Source: Apostichopus parvimensis (lineage: Eukaryota > Echinodermata > Holothuroidea > Aspidochirotida > Stichopodidae). Taken from it: DNA of 39,860 nt. The stretch lies in the NCBI GenBank assembly GCA_000934455.1, contig KN886616.1, forward strand, positions 15,996 to 55,855, given 5' to 3'. The notes beneath the pieces are model-generated. The model was not told the origin of the DNA, ran no database searches, and was given only the letters and a program-made list of their open reading frames with translations. The position numbers were made by a program, and so were the translations under genes. Positions within the stretch are counted from its first letter, which is position 1, and each line of letters starts with the position of its first letter. Shown in pieces: positions 11,404 to 22,807 of this stretch.

Positions 11404-14300
11404 ATACAGCCAGAATGAATGTCAAATCGCATTTTAAGTCACACTTTAACACATAAAGTATCATAATTATAATCGGCTATCGAAAAATATGTTATTGCAA
11501 CTGATATTGCACTTGATAATTTCTTTGTGACTATTCTATAACACTAGCTCTAACCTCTTTTTAACTGAACGATCATAGTCCCCAACAAAATGAAATGCCT
11601 GAAACTGTGTGCTAGCATTTTGTTCTTGGAAAATAACAAGTGTATTCTTCCTGTTACTTCTTTTGCATGATTCGTTACTCTGCTTGACCCATTACGTTCA
11701 AAACTTACGATGCAAGTCTTAAACAAATTGTCGTCACATGGAGCCACCAATTTTTTAGCAAAATATGTTAAATGATGACATCGAGTTATGAATAAAATTG
11801 ACTTCATGTAGAAAAGACATTAGCGTATCATGGCTAAGAAATTTAATACTCTTTGTGTTTAAAAGAACCAAAACCAAAATGTTCTTTATTTTGTTTTTAA
11901 CTTCCGTCACATTATATCCTACCATTAACCTGCTATACTGACATATAAGCCTAGCCAAAATTAGCAAGTCCCACGTCTTTGAGTTATTCGTTAACCAACT
12001 GGAAACAAATTGTGATACACAAACTTGATTCTCAAAATACAATCTTTTCAACAGTCATTTATGTTTTAACAAACTGCATCCATGACACTCCTTGCAGCTT
12101 TTAAAAATATACACAATTTAGTGACCACGTGTTATGACATTCATTCTCAGCTGAGGACCCAGATGCAATGTGCAAGTTAGTGTGATAAGCTACTACTGTA
12201 GTTATATACATATAGTCACATAAGTTACACCTTACATTGTGCTTGACCACCATGTATTGTTCGTAGGTCTGAATGAATATACCGTATTTACAGCTTTGAT
12301 TGTGCAAAATGTTTCTTGGATTCTTGGCAAGAATTTTTTGCAATTGCAAAACAGTTGTCATCGGGTGTGTTTAGATTTAATTATGTTTTGTTCAATTGTA
12401 TAATATCGTGACCAGACTGGTGACATTTACTTTTTACCGATTATCAGCGTAACACTAGTTTTGATTGGCAATATTCCTGAGTTGTTTATCTATTTGTTTG
12501 TTCGAAAGATATCAGTAATAGGCGGGATAAAGATGTAAATACCTCCCCTCCCATCTCCCTTCTTCTTGCCTTATGCTCCTTCTTAGCAGACATAGCTTGT
12601 TACAATGTTAGAATATTGAATTTCTTCAAAGTGGAAACACTGTCACGAACTTACAAATGCATTAGATCGTTGGATAAAATATGCCCCCTTGCAAAAACAA
12701 GAACCAATAGTATATGCACTAGTTTTCATCCATGCAATAATAGAACGAAAAAGTATAAAAAACATATTCCTCTGCTAAACCTGCTAAAATGTTGTGGATA
12801 TCACGTTTAAATTGTGCCAAAACAAAATTGCTCACGAAAATTTTACCAAGCCATAATAGAACGACCTGCAACTTCTTTCCTATTAGGTCACCACCATTCA
12901 AATGTTATATCTGCAATGCATTATGACGTAAGTACGTTATGTCATAATGAATGTAATACAACCTTATTAAACGCACATTCAACAAATCTCCGTGGTACAA
13001 AGAGAAGAATAGATATTTAACATAAAAATTGTATCTTTTATGACATGATGACAATGATGATGATGAAAATTGAAGAGATAAAGAATGTCATCAGAAGGAC
13101 AAAAAGAATTATGTTTTTCGTCTCTTTCAATTTCCGAAAATTCTTGAAAACCCTGATTTCACACGGCTCATATTATCAAACCAGGTTTAACACGTCAACA
13201 GTTACTTTTGGCACGATTGAGTATCCTTCGAGAAGAATATGTCCCATGGTTACAAGAAAATGGTTTTACATTTACCTTAGGTCATAGAAAATAAAATCTA
13301 CGGAATCTAAATAATTACGTAGATTAATTTAAGCTAATTTAGTGGTACATGTTATAATTTGCTGTTGCCAACAGAGTGAAAAAAAAAAATAATATGATAC
13401 CGTTTCAACAAAGAATGGAATCGGTCAAAGGCGATGGATTTGGGATATAGCCAATTTTTGTTTTGATCGTCGAGTATGTTATCGAGGAAGCAACGACTTA
13501 CTCTGATAAGTTACTCTTCTATCTGTGTACAATTTGCGTATATTGTCACAGTATGTCGAGTATCACATATTGTGTTTTTCTTGAATATATTTCTCTTTCG
13601 AACGATAGCCACAACATATCATATAGAGGAACTTATATGTTAAGAGTTTTATTTTCTTTTGATAGAGGATATTAATTAGATATCTTTCAACATATCAATT
13701 AAACGAAAGTGTTTTATGCAAATTGTTACCATACATGGAGTAGTTATAAGCGTTATGACAATACTTCCTAGTTTCGAAACGTGTTAGAAAAGAGACATTT
13801 CAATACAGTGTAATTTATTTTATGTTGTTTAATTTGTAAAAGTCTATCATGGATGGTTTTTTTTTTAAGTATAGGGAGAGTTTCCTTTTGTATTCTGAAT
13901 AATATTAAATTTAACTGTAAAACGACAAACGAAATGTTACGTTTTGTACTACACCGACCAGCCACATGGTATAATCAAGGGAAGGTGCGAGTCAGGTGGG
14001 AGGGGGTGATTGAGTACAGCGAAGAGGGACAGTGTAGGTGGGATCGATGACAACTCCCATTGTTTACATGTCGTAAATGGAGTACATTGTCAGTGGTCCC
14101 ATTCTAAGAAATATGTCCATTAACTATCAACGACGACATACATGAGAATATCTTCGCGTCGGTTTTACATATAATTCCGGTATTCAAATTGAGACTATTT
14201 TACGTTACCTAGTTTGTCAGTTACAAGGAAGTTTACATGATCGCAACGACTTTATGGAGCATTTTGTGTTTACAAAGGGATAGCTAATTTGCCACGAACT
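11404..14300. other. Non-coding stretch
   Basis: Up to about 13.2 kb this is the remainder of the duplicated segment, with no exon recognisable on either strand. Candidate ORFs here do not hold in the homologous copy at 37.7-39.4 kb, which argues against coding. From 13.2 to 14.3 kb it is AT-rich with an A-run at 13379-13389 and no supported feature. Confidence 0.5.
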
Positions 14301-14302
14301 AA

Positions 14303-14385
14303 TTGCTGGATAGCACATAATTTGTAACCAGCAGGTCACTGATTCAAATCCCATTCTTGCGAAACTTTTTTTTTTCATTTTGCAA
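14303..14385 (+). mobile_element. tRNA-derived SINE fragment
   Basis: Reads gctggatagcac, then gtaaccagcaggtcactgat and tcaaatccc, followed by a T-run. This is the 3' half of a tRNA-like head, with a B box of the GNTTCAAATCC type fused to a shortened 5' half. The D-arm to anticodon region is too short for a real tRNA, so it is a SINE relic. Confidence 0.45.
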
Positions 14386-14400
14386 GTTGCTTTTGATTTG

Positions 14401-15090
14401 TGTTATAGATCAAATAAAGGCAACGGGAATCCGTGCTTTAGAGAGCCTTGAGAAGGCCATAGATGTGATGAGGAGAATGGCTGTGAGGCATTTTGCCACA
14501 AAAGCTGACAGCGGCCATTAAAATGTAGTTGACCTCAAACGGCTGAAGCGTTTGAAGGATAAAATAGTGAACTTAAAACAGAGCACTGTAGCTGAAATCA
14601 GAATATTACATAAACCATCAGCACATGTTCACAAAGTAATGATTGCGACGCATATACTGCTTGGTAATAAAGAGAGTGAATTGAAGGTAAGAAACTGTCT
14701 AATGGGAATATCAACAAGAAAACTGGCGGAAACATGTATACTGGTGGGATATGATGGGAGGTGCATTGGAGGTTATAAATGGGGTTGCCTGTATACTGAA
14801 TGCCAGAAGAGAGATGTGTCATTAGTCTACTGGACTAACCAAATCTACTAGCAGGTAAATCAAATGTCTGCAGTTTGCTTTACTTATGGGTTATAAAATC
14901 CACATCATGTAACAGTCAAATACATATTTAATGTTCATCATCTTTCAGATAGTTATCATATAAGTATTCCTTTTATCGTAAAACAGTCGTCAGCAACGGA
15001 AGGAGATATCATGGCGCGAGAGGAGCAAAGGGCAGAAGGAATCACTCCAACTGAGTTAAAAGACTTACAAAAATTAAAGCAAAAATAACT
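14401..15090 (+). pseudogene. Degenerate exon pair, weakly dynein-heavy-chain-like
   Basis: A region at 14407-14688 reads KATGIRALESLEKAIDVMRR, then (after one in-frame stop) VVDLKRLKRLKDKIVNLKQS, TVAEIRILHKPSAHVHKVM and IATHILLGNKESELK, ending at a strong donor (AAG|GTAAGA). The pattern Leu..Leu..(S/T)xxEIR...KP...V..VM.A..ILLG resembles the segment next to the stalk of dynein heavy chains, but the match is short and from memory of the family. A second piece after TAAAACAG (14988-15089) reads SSATEGDIMAREEQRAEGIT, then PTELKDLQKLKQK-stop. A related second piece occurs at 7473-7560. The internal stop suggests a decayed gene fragment. Confidence 0.3.
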
Positions 15091-16010
15091 TATGGATTTC
15101 TAAACATTACCATCTGAGTACAAGAAGCTCACACTAGTCAGTTGGCTATCTAAAGAATATTTTTGGTCACCTTGATATCCAAAGATATAGCTTTCAATCT
15201 TAGAGGATCATAGTAAGCAACCAAACACGCCGGGGGAATTTGTATGAAGACGGAGCTGGATGAGTGATTGCTCAAAGCGCTACTTGTGCAGTTTCACAGG
15301 AGGAGAAACATGTTTAAGAAAAAAACAAGTTAAGGTGCTTAGTTTAAAACATTTTTTTGACTTGGAAAGTCTGACAAATGTTTCAAGCTATGTTTTCTTC
15401 AATAATTACAAACGGACATATGGTGATCAACTCATGGTACAGCTATGCTACTTCTGGTGATTCCATGTCGATGGTGCCAAAACTCATAACAGCAGTTTGT
15501 CAAGTTTTCTGGAACTAGATAGGATCGATATGACATCACCCTCTGTTAATTTTGTGTGCGACTGTGGAGCACCTAAAGTGGTTGTTGATCACACTCATGA
15601 CAAAGATTTCATACTGAGAATTATCGTGAACTTAATCTTGTCATTTGTTACAAACTGACCAGCTTGGCAAACTATTATTTATTTGATTATGTTGATCCTA
15701 TAATTCACAGTATGCTCATCTTAATACTGTTAGCTAAACATTAACGTTCACCTTGATCTGTACATATTCGCTACTTAATATTGTATTTTATTAATATTTA
15801 GAGGTTTTAGTGGTAAGATAACCATAATGATTGTATTTTAGTTTACAACAGTTAGAGGCTATATTTAGAAAGTCATTTTATCATTCAGTTTGTTTGTGTC
15901 ACTGATTATATATTATTTTAATTAGCAATATTAATAATTACATACATCTTGTGTAGTATGTTCTTTTAAGAGCCTCACTGCTTAAAATAAGCAACACGAA
16001 GGTCCAGTAA
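14726..16010 (+). repeat. Duplicated segment, right copy (partner 7240-8530)
   Basis: Collinear with 7.24-8.53 kb, including ccagaagagagatg (about 14802), RAEGITPTELK (about 15030) and cttaaaataagcaaca (about 15979). In the left copy this block runs directly into the FReD C pseudo-exon. Here it is separated from the matching FReD C block (17925 onward) by about 1.9 kb holding a SINE and the assembly gap. Confidence 0.65.
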
Positions 16011-16664
16011 TAGATTATTTAAGAAAGTTATCAAAGGAAACTCAGAATTTAGTCGACACGTTTTCTGATAAGGCAAAGAAAATAAGGGCAAACCACTTTA
16101 TAGTACTCAATGTATTTTGAATTTTCTAATGTCCGTCCAGACATGCAGTGCAATTAGTAGCTTGTTTGTGAACTTAGAAAAACATGTTATTGAATATTTG
16201 ATATGATGTAAATTGATCATTTTCCTACCGAAAAGACAGTATACTCGGCAGAGGATCGTAAGAATACTAACCACTGTGCATATGCTATTCCACTTCTTGG
16301 GAATTGTTTCAGAAATCAAACAAACATAGGCTTCTGAATAGAATAATGGCATGATGATGAACTAGGCAGACTAGCCCCCTCCTCCCCCTACCCCTCGCCA
16401 AATAGGCAAACACAAATTAATTGTAGGATATAATGACACATTATTCTGATGTTGCTATAAATTACAAGGCTAAGCACAATGTTGTGGATAGGAAGGGAGG
16501 GCGTTGAGGGGGGGGGGGAGGGGGTATGGATAGAGAAATCAAGTGAATCAGACTCCAAACTCCAAAATATAGCGATAGTGCCTCTGTTTTCCACATTGCT
16601 TTATTCCATACGATGTACATGAGATAAAGAACACCACACGCGACCACCGAAGACTTGTCAATCG
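16011..16664. other. Non-coding insert with poly-purine/pyrimidine tracts
   Basis: No gene is seen. It contains a C-rich tract (16376-16399) and a G-run (16508-16523). This stretch has no counterpart in the left copy, so it belongs to sequence inserted between the two duplicated blocks, or lost from the left one. Confidence 0.45.
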
Positions 16665-16777
16665 TTGACACATAGCCTAGTTGGTTAGGGTGTCCGCATA
16701 TAAAGCGGGAGGCCCGCGTTCGAATGCCGGTTGAGGCTGGAAGTTTTTTCACTGTTCTAAATTTTCCAACTCATTTT
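16665..16777 (+). mobile_element. tRNA-derived SINE head, cut by the assembly gap
   Basis: Reads tagcctagttggttagggtg (A box) and gcgttcgaatgcc (B box) with an anticodon-type stem CCGC/GCGG. The loop would give anticodon AUA, which is not used by normal animal tRNAs. The sequence continues into a non-tRNA body, gaagttttttcactgttcta, before the run of N. It is therefore a SINE rather than a tRNA gene. Its 3' end is lost in the gap. Confidence 0.65.
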
Positions 16778-17395
16778 NNNNNNNNNNNNNNNNNNNNNNN
16801 NNNNNNNNNNNNNNNNNNNNNNNNNNNNNNNNNNNNNNNNNNNNNNNNNNNNNNNNNNNNNNNNNNNNNNNNNNNNNNNNNNNNNNNNNNNNNNNNNNNN
16901 NNNNNNNNNNNNNNNNNNNNNNNNNNNNNNNNNNNNNNNNNNNNNNNNNNNNNNNNNNNNNNNNNNNNNNNNNNNNNNNNNNNNNNNNNNNNNNNNNNNN
17001 NNNNNNNNNNNNNNNNNNNNNNNNNNNNNNNNNNNNNNNNNNNNNNNNNNNNNNNNNNNNNNNNNNNNNNNNNNNNNNNNNNNNNNNNNNNNNNNNNNNN
17101 NNNNNNNNNNNNNNNNNNNNNNNNNNNNNNNNNNNNNNNNNNNNNNNNNNNNNNNNNNNNNNNNNNNNNNNNNNNNNNNNNNNNNNNNNNNNNNNNNNNN
17201 NNNNNNNNNNNNNNNNNNNNNNNNNNNNNNNNNNNNNNNNNNNNNNNNNNNNNNNNNNNNNNNNNNNNNNNNNNNNNNNNNNNNNNNNNNNNNNNNNNNN
17301 NNNNNNNNNNNNNNNNNNNNNNNNNNNNNNNNNNNNNNNNNNNNNNNNNNNNNNNNNNNNNNNNNNNNNNNNNNNNNNNNNNNNNNNNNNNNNNN
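16778..17395. other. Assembly gap (618 N)
   Basis: Unknown bases. The gap begins inside a SINE, so collapse of repeated sequence is the likely cause. Confidence 0.99.
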
Positions 17396-17669
17396 GTCAT
17401 CATTTGAAATGATGTATCGATGTATGCTGGTAAAATGACTAGACAACCATACCAAAATATCCTAATTTATTTGTAGTTTAATTATCGGTCATACAGAAAT
17501 AAATACTTTTTGTACGACAAAGAAATTACATGTCGGATTCGCTTTTACTCAAGTATCTACAGGGGCGGATACAGGATTTTCGTTTAGGGGGGGGGGAGTT
17601 GGAGGGTGAGAGTTGACTACGAGGGATGCAAAGATGGAAGGAAAAATGCACAAGTTTACTTTAATCTTT

Positions 17670-17675
17670 TTTATT
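17670..17675 (-). promoter_or_regulatory. Candidate polyadenylation signal
   Basis: AATAAA on the minus strand, about 290 nt after the stop codon of the FReD gene at 17964. It is the first such hexamer I noticed downstream. In AT-rich DNA chance matches are common. Confidence 0.3.
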
Positions 17676-17924
17676 TTAATTCTTTTGTGAGACTCATGCA
17701 ATACTCAATTGTCAAACTATCAAACAACAGTAAGCTTGTTAATATTAATAATTTGACATCAATTTCAATTAATATCTTCTCATTCCCTTAGAAAATTAAT
17801 TATTTGTCGAATCGTCCCGTCTGTAATTATTGTTGCATTTTCTTCTTCTTTCTTGTCTATGGCACGTCCAGCTGTCTGATGCTCGAAGATATGTATGGAT
17901 CATTTCTTATTGCTAAGTAAAACC

Positions 17925-19217
17925 TGCTCTTTTGGGCAATGTGTTATTTATACAGTGTTTTGTCTACATCGGCCGTATTTTCATATCTGTGTATTGCAGG
18001 CTACATCCATAACTGTTCAAACTATAACTTAACCAGAACATGAACGTTCCTCGAGTAGAGCCGTCGTATTCTCCGTTGAGGTGAGTATTAGCGCAAATAG
18101 CGCAGTTGTCGCTGCCATCGGGAAAGTAAAAGCAGTAGTAACTATAACCGGGACAGTTATACCGACAAATTGAAGCAGAATTATATTTCATACAGTGATA
18201 TTGTTCATAGAACCACCAGGCTCCTCGATGTCTCTCCGCACAGTCGTAGCTGCTCCATCCATCGTTGTCCTGGTCTTTTGTACTGAATTGTTTATTGTTG
18301 CTACTATACAAATTATAACCTGCAACAAACGAGAAAGGGCAAATAAACCGGTCAATTTATATACTTTGAATGAATCCAACATCGGATGCAAGATAGAGGG
18401 CAGTGCGTTTTTGTCCAAGATGAAAACGTCATTTCCGCGTATTTGTTTTTGTGTGTTCAATATTTAGGATACATAAGTAGGTATTTTGTTATTGCAAGGA
18501 CGTTGTTATACTTTATTGTTTTGTTGCGTTTGAACTAAAGTGCAACAACATGAGTCACATATACAGACGGGGAAACTACTTTCACCAAAAAGTAGATTTG
18601 GGTTACTAGAGTCGCTAATATTGCTCTTTATTATATTTATTAATCGGCACTTATTTATAATACTATTCATTCATTTATTTATTTTATTTTATTTCTAACT
18701 CCACAACTGAGTAGTGTCCTACTCTGTCAAAACTCTAGTTATAACTTTCTTGTGTGTGTCGGTGTTAAATCTTATAATTTGTTGAATCAAATTATGTTTA
18801 ATTTAATTTGCATCACCAAATTTTCATTTCTCCCCTTATTCAACCCATTGCTTATTTTTTCTTGTACCACACATAGGTTAACTTAGGCTCTCTTCGAACC
18901 TGGACAAGGAATGTGGGAGAGTGGGGGGGGGGGGCTGTGTGTTGTAGCTTCATATAACATTCAAGTCAGGAAAATTAGGGTATCATTAAAAGATATAGTC
19001 CTGAGTAATCTAACATGTTTTTATTACATACAAAGTAATAATTGCATATTGCTGAAAACGCCATCTCCCCATAAAACAAAAATCAAATACACGGCATAAT
19101 TCTTTCTGTCAATATTATAGTTGTAATATAATTTCTGCCCGGCTCCAAGTTCCCTGTTCTACTGTATACAGGGTATACAGGGTGTTATTGCCCATCGGTT
19201 GTTCAATTCTCACCCTA
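17925..19217 (+). repeat. Duplicated segment, right copy (partner 8531-9496)
   Basis: Holds the intact last FReD exon and part of its upstream intron. It matches 8.53-9.5 kb with some insertions, for example around 18660-18840 and 18900-19010. Homology ends near ttgttcaattctcaccc. Confidence 0.7.
17964..18319 (-). CDS. FReD exon C: C-terminal end of fibrinogen-related domain, with stop
   Basis: A phase-1 exon after acceptor TTTGTTGCAG, 356 nt to the TAG. It encodes (G)YNLYSSNNKQFSTKDQDND, then YDCAERHRGAWWF, and closes with CSLQYTDMKIRPM. The STKDQDND stretch is the calcium-binding loop of fibrinogen C-terminal domains, GAWWF and MKIRPM are the family's signature C-terminal elements, and the end coincides with the usual domain end. 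Unusual: between GAWWF and the HLNGEY stretch there are about 36 extra residues rich in Cys, Tyr and Asn (spacings C..C..C..C..C..C), where normal members have a short YxxCHxSNLNG. The exon serves the long gene and could also be reached in frame from exon B' at 35181-35445. Confidence 0.92.
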
Positions 19218-20421
19218 TATCTATAGCACTTTGTAATCTTTGTATCTTTCAACCTGAGCTTATACGTTGGACTATAAACGTAGATTGAAATTTACACTGT
19301 ACACAAATCATGAAATAAATACGTTTAAATGAAGAATAGAACCGATATTGTATAAAGTGAATTGACTATCGATGTAGTAGCTAATATTTTGGGTGTTAAC
19401 AAGTAACCAAACGTCGATGTATTACATTCATGAAAATCTTGAATGATATTGATTATCGGCATGTTATTATTATTAGTTATGAGTTCTTATCGACATGTGC
19501 CATCTAGTGTCGTACGTATAACTTCTTCGAACAGACTGACTGATCGATTAAAATGTCTCTTATCTATAGACGAATATTTAAAAATACAACATTTCTGATT
19601 CCTCTGTTTGAATGTTCTATGAATGATAAACCCTAGAGTATTTATATAAAACATGATTATATTAACATAACGCCTCAACGTTTGCACATATGAGATTCAT
19701 CGAACATACCTACCACTTGAAGTATCACTATACAGTAACGAGAAGGCACATGTGACATGCTTCCAGGTACTACTAACATAGTATTTACCCCTTTGTAAGT
19801 TTGAAGTGTTGCGAGTTTCGTAGACAACAGCGCGCGGTAAGGCAACAGACATATACGTTAAATTTCAGAATACTCGTTTAGGTTGGGATGAGTGGGTTGG
19901 GATAGTGAGTGATGTTGATATATAATTTCTCTGTGTCAGAAATACATAGAGCTTGGCTACTATTAAAATATCTACTGTCATAGTTTTATAGATTGCGTAT
20001 GACGGTCACTCCTATCATGTTAGGTGCCGTTACGTGCAAACACGACAAGGAGACCTGTGTTGCCAATGAACAGCGAATCTTATCGCCTAATTCTTCTGTA
20101 TATACATTATATACAGTCCTAAAAACGTACCTGCGTTCCAGCTGCAGTTCAAACGTTTGAAAGAAAATGTTTGGAATTGAAAATTGCTGTGAACATTGAA
20201 AAAAATATATCATTTAGCCAGGAATGCGGTAGCTATGAGATCAAGACATTATTCATCGTAGAATACACATTCAATGCGTATTATCAGAATTAACTGCTAC
20301 AGGGGAGCACGTCACATGATCCTCCATGGTTGGATAATATTTTTGTCTTCGCGCGTCTCCTAATCGACGTAATCGGTCCAGATTGATATATGCGTCGATG
20401 ATTAGAACATCAATTACTCAC
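18320..20421 (-). other. Intron between FReD exons B and C
   Basis: About 2.1 kb, bounded by GTGAGT and TTGTTGCAG on the minus strand. It contains a G-run (18921-18934) and T-rich simple sequence (18666-18695), and it includes the point near 19217 where homology to the left copy ends. No further exon was recognised. Confidence 0.6.
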
Positions 20422-20683
20422 CTGTATTTCCACTATATGATCCAATTGATAGTCGATACTTGTCTGCCTCGTTATTAATTCTAAAAGTCGAAAAGACGGC
20501 GTAAAACGATGATGAAGCGGAATCCCTTAGATCAATACGAAGCTGGTACGTTTTCTGGTTGGTCATAGAGTGGATATATTTATTACCTAGCCAGTGGTCT
20601 TCATCCTTATTACCGAAACCGTTCGTGTAGTCCGACCAACCACGAAAAAAGTCAACGGAGGCACTCGATCGTCGCTGGAAAAC
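20422..20683 (-). CDS. FReD exon B: middle of fibrinogen-related domain
   Basis: 262 nt, phase 0 to 1, acceptor TTTCATAG and donor CAG|GTGAGT. It encodes VFQRRSSASVDFFRGWSDYT, NGFGNKDEDHWLGNKYIH and SMTNQKTYQLRIDL, ending in SIGSYSGNTG. The QRR..SVDF.R.W..Y..GFG....WLGN..IH..T.Q..Y.LRIDL pattern is textbook for fibrinogen C-terminal domains such as ficolins and tenascin-like heads. It joins exon A (ending GGWT) and exon C (GYNLYS) in frame, giving one complete FReD. Confidence 0.94.
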
Positions 20684-20935
20684 CTATGAAATGAAAACAA
20701 AAAGGTACTCTAACTGTATAATTTATTAATCATTAAAGGCATGATATCCAAAGCCATAAAATAGTTAACAAAGATATGGATATTGTGAAGGTGAGATAAT
20801 TTGCAACAGTATTTTTGTTCTTTCTAAAATGGCCAAGTTTATGTCAACGAGATCTGCATTGTATTATTTTGAGGAAAGTAAAGTATAATGCGAGGAAGTT
20901 AAGAAAATAAATCCTTAATTGTTTGCGAAACTTAC

Positions 20936-21244
20936 AGTCCATCCTCCTCCGTTACTTTCCATCTCACAGTAAACCTGAATGCCCCTTGGCCAACCATCTG
21001 GGTAAATGGTGTAAACACCATCACTGTGTGTACTGGAAACATAGAGATCGTAGCAATCTTTTGGTAGCACGCTTGTGCACGTCACTCCGTCCCCTTCGTA
21101 GTTTGTATTGCAGTAACATTTACGGACACCGCTCCTCGTAGTACAGGTTGCGTGACTACTACACTGGTAACTCTCAACTACAAGCCGGTTGTTCCTACAC
21201 GTTGTTTTTTGTGTACATCTTGAATTGATGTAAAATTGGCCCTC
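20936..21244 (-). CDS. Terminal cassette fused to FReD exon A
   Basis: 309 nt (103 codons), phase 0/0, acceptor AAATTAG, donor ACT|GTAAGT. The first 56 residues are an E-type cassette (EGQFYINSRC, NNRLVVESYQC, GVRKCYCNTNYEGDGVTC). Instead of the CFVA linker it runs directly through TSVLPKDCYDLYVSS into DGVYTIYPDG and MESNGGGWT, the N-terminal part of a FReD. A single exon therefore joins the EGF-like repeat array to the fibrinogen-like head. In the other two FReD copies in this window, exon A is a separate 173-nt exon without a cassette. This exon is direct evidence that the cassette array and the FReD belong to one protein. Confidence 0.94.
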
Positions 21245-21797
21245 CTAATTTAAGGTATTCAGCGAAAAGAAAAAGAAAAACTAATAAATGAATTATAAAT
21301 TTGCGGTTGTCACAGTAAAATGTACAGGATTTCAACTCTAGTTGGCGAATGAAAAATTCCCCTCGAATTATCTAGGTATGGGTAAGAACCTTTATGAAAG
21401 TTTGATGAAGTATTTGAAGCCAACTCCGATGTAGCTGCATTATTGCATTCAACGGCGTATCGCGACTATATATTAGGCCTACAAATAGTTCTAACAGCGA
21501 GACTGTGAAAAATAGAACCATGCATTTTTTGCCAGGTTTATGAGTGTATGCACACCGTAAGGGTGGTCTCGTGATTCCCGGCTAAACGTAATACATCCCT
21601 CGACAGTTTTCACTGGACTAGCGACAAAAAAAAAAGGGTCAATGGCCCCTTCACAACCAATATGCGCACGCCACTCGGTTATCTGTAAATGTAATGGGAT
21701 TATCGACAAGTATAATAGCCAACGTTTGCTTCTAATTATATGGACAATGATTAAGAAAAAAAGCATTATAAAAATAAGCTGAAAGAGCCATACTGAC

Positions 21798-22007
21798 CCC
21801 TAATACACTTCCTTTTTCAGCAACAAAGCAGTTGTGGGTGCACGTCACTCCGTCCCCTTGGTAGTTTGGATTGCAGTAACATTTACGGACACCGTTCCTC
21901 AAAGCACAGGTTGCGTAAACACTACATTGGTAGCTCTCGTCTACAAGCCGGTTGTTCCTACAAGTTGATCTTCGTGTACATCTTGAATTGATGTAAAAGT
22001 GGCCCTC
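21798..22007 (-). CDS. Cassette exon 16 (TILa/EGF-like, E-type)
   Basis: 70 codons, phase 0/0, last of the array before the FReD-fusion exon. Begins EGHFYINSRCTRRSTC, contains NNRLVDESYQCSVYATC and CYCNPNYQGDGVTC, ends in CFVAEKGSVLG followed by GTCAGT. Each cassette has eight Cys: the end of a TILa-like module, an EGF-like module with the CxC...GDGxTC ending, and the CFVA start of the next TILa-like module. Confidence 0.92.
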
Positions 22008-22597
22008 CTTATTTAAGGTATTCAGCGAAAAGAAAAACAACAACTAATAAATGAATTATGAATTTGCTGTTTTCACAGTGAAATGTACAAGATTTCAACG
22101 ATGTGTGGCCAATGATAAATCTCCTCGAATGATCTAGGTTTGGATATGAACCTTTATGAAAGTTTAATGAAGTATTTGAAGATAACTTTGAAGTAGAAGG
22201 CGAAAGGATCCGACATTAAAAAAAAAGTAGTGGAAATATTGCATTGGACAGCTTATCGCGACTATATTTTAGGTCTACAAATAGTTCTCACCGCAAAACT
22301 GTGAAAAAAAATATCCAAGCATTTTTTACCAGGCTTATCAGTGTATGCACTCCCGTAGGAGTGGTCTCGTGATTCCATATTAAACGTAATACATCCCTAG
22401 ACTTACAGTTTTGACTAGACTAGCGTCAAAAAAAAATGGGTCAATGGCCGCTGCCAATCATGATGCTCACGCCACACGGTTATCTGTAAATGTAATGTGA
22501 TTATCGACAAGTATGAGTAGAAAAGGTTTCTTAAAATTATATGGACAATTATTAAGAACAAAGCATTATAAAAATGACCTGAAAGAACCGTACTGAC

Positions 22598-22807
22598 CCC
22601 TAATACACTTCCTTTTTCAGCAACGAAACAGTTGTGAGTGCACGTCACGCCGTCCCCTTGGTAGTTTGAATTGCAGTAACATTTACGGACACCGTTCCTC
22701 AAAGCACAGGTTGCGTGACTACTACACTGGTAACTCTCATCTACAAGCCGGCTGTTCCTACAAGTTGATTTTCGTGTACATCTTGAATTGATGTAAAAAT
22801 GGCCCTC
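22598..22807 (-). CDS. Cassette exon 15 (E-type)
   Basis: Open, 70 codons. Distinct residues are CTRKSTCRNSRL, SSHATCALRNG and CYCNSNYQGDG. Intron sequence supplies an in-frame TAG directly before the GAG start, so the exon edge is well fixed. Nearly identical to cassette 14 in both exon and intron. Confidence 0.92.

Larger units (their letters stand above)
9497..13190 (+). repeat. Segmental duplication, left copy (partner 35472-39410)
   Basis: Collinear with 35.47-39.4 kb in the same orientation. Shared landmarks are the FReD A exon, a SINE with an (ATT)n tail, the 31-nt mini-exon, a conserved donor sequence (CACGGTAAGTATC on minus, about 11200 and 37470), a GATATCGG-rich element and, near the far end, agaagaatagac/t and a GATGATG run. 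Identity by eye is moderate to high with many indels. The match fades beyond about 13.2 kb. Confidence 0.8.

Noticed and set aside
16665..16740. A functional tRNA gene
   Set aside because: The implied anticodon is AUA, the acceptor stem is poor and the sequence continues into a SINE body.
16724..17455. Apparent 210-232 codon ORFs across the N run
   Set aside because: They consist of unknown bases and have no support.
18188..18467. 90-codon ORFs on both strands over the last FReD exon
   Set aside because: They are other-frame shadows of the FReD exon. The frame with FReD motifs and the MKIRPM end is the real one.
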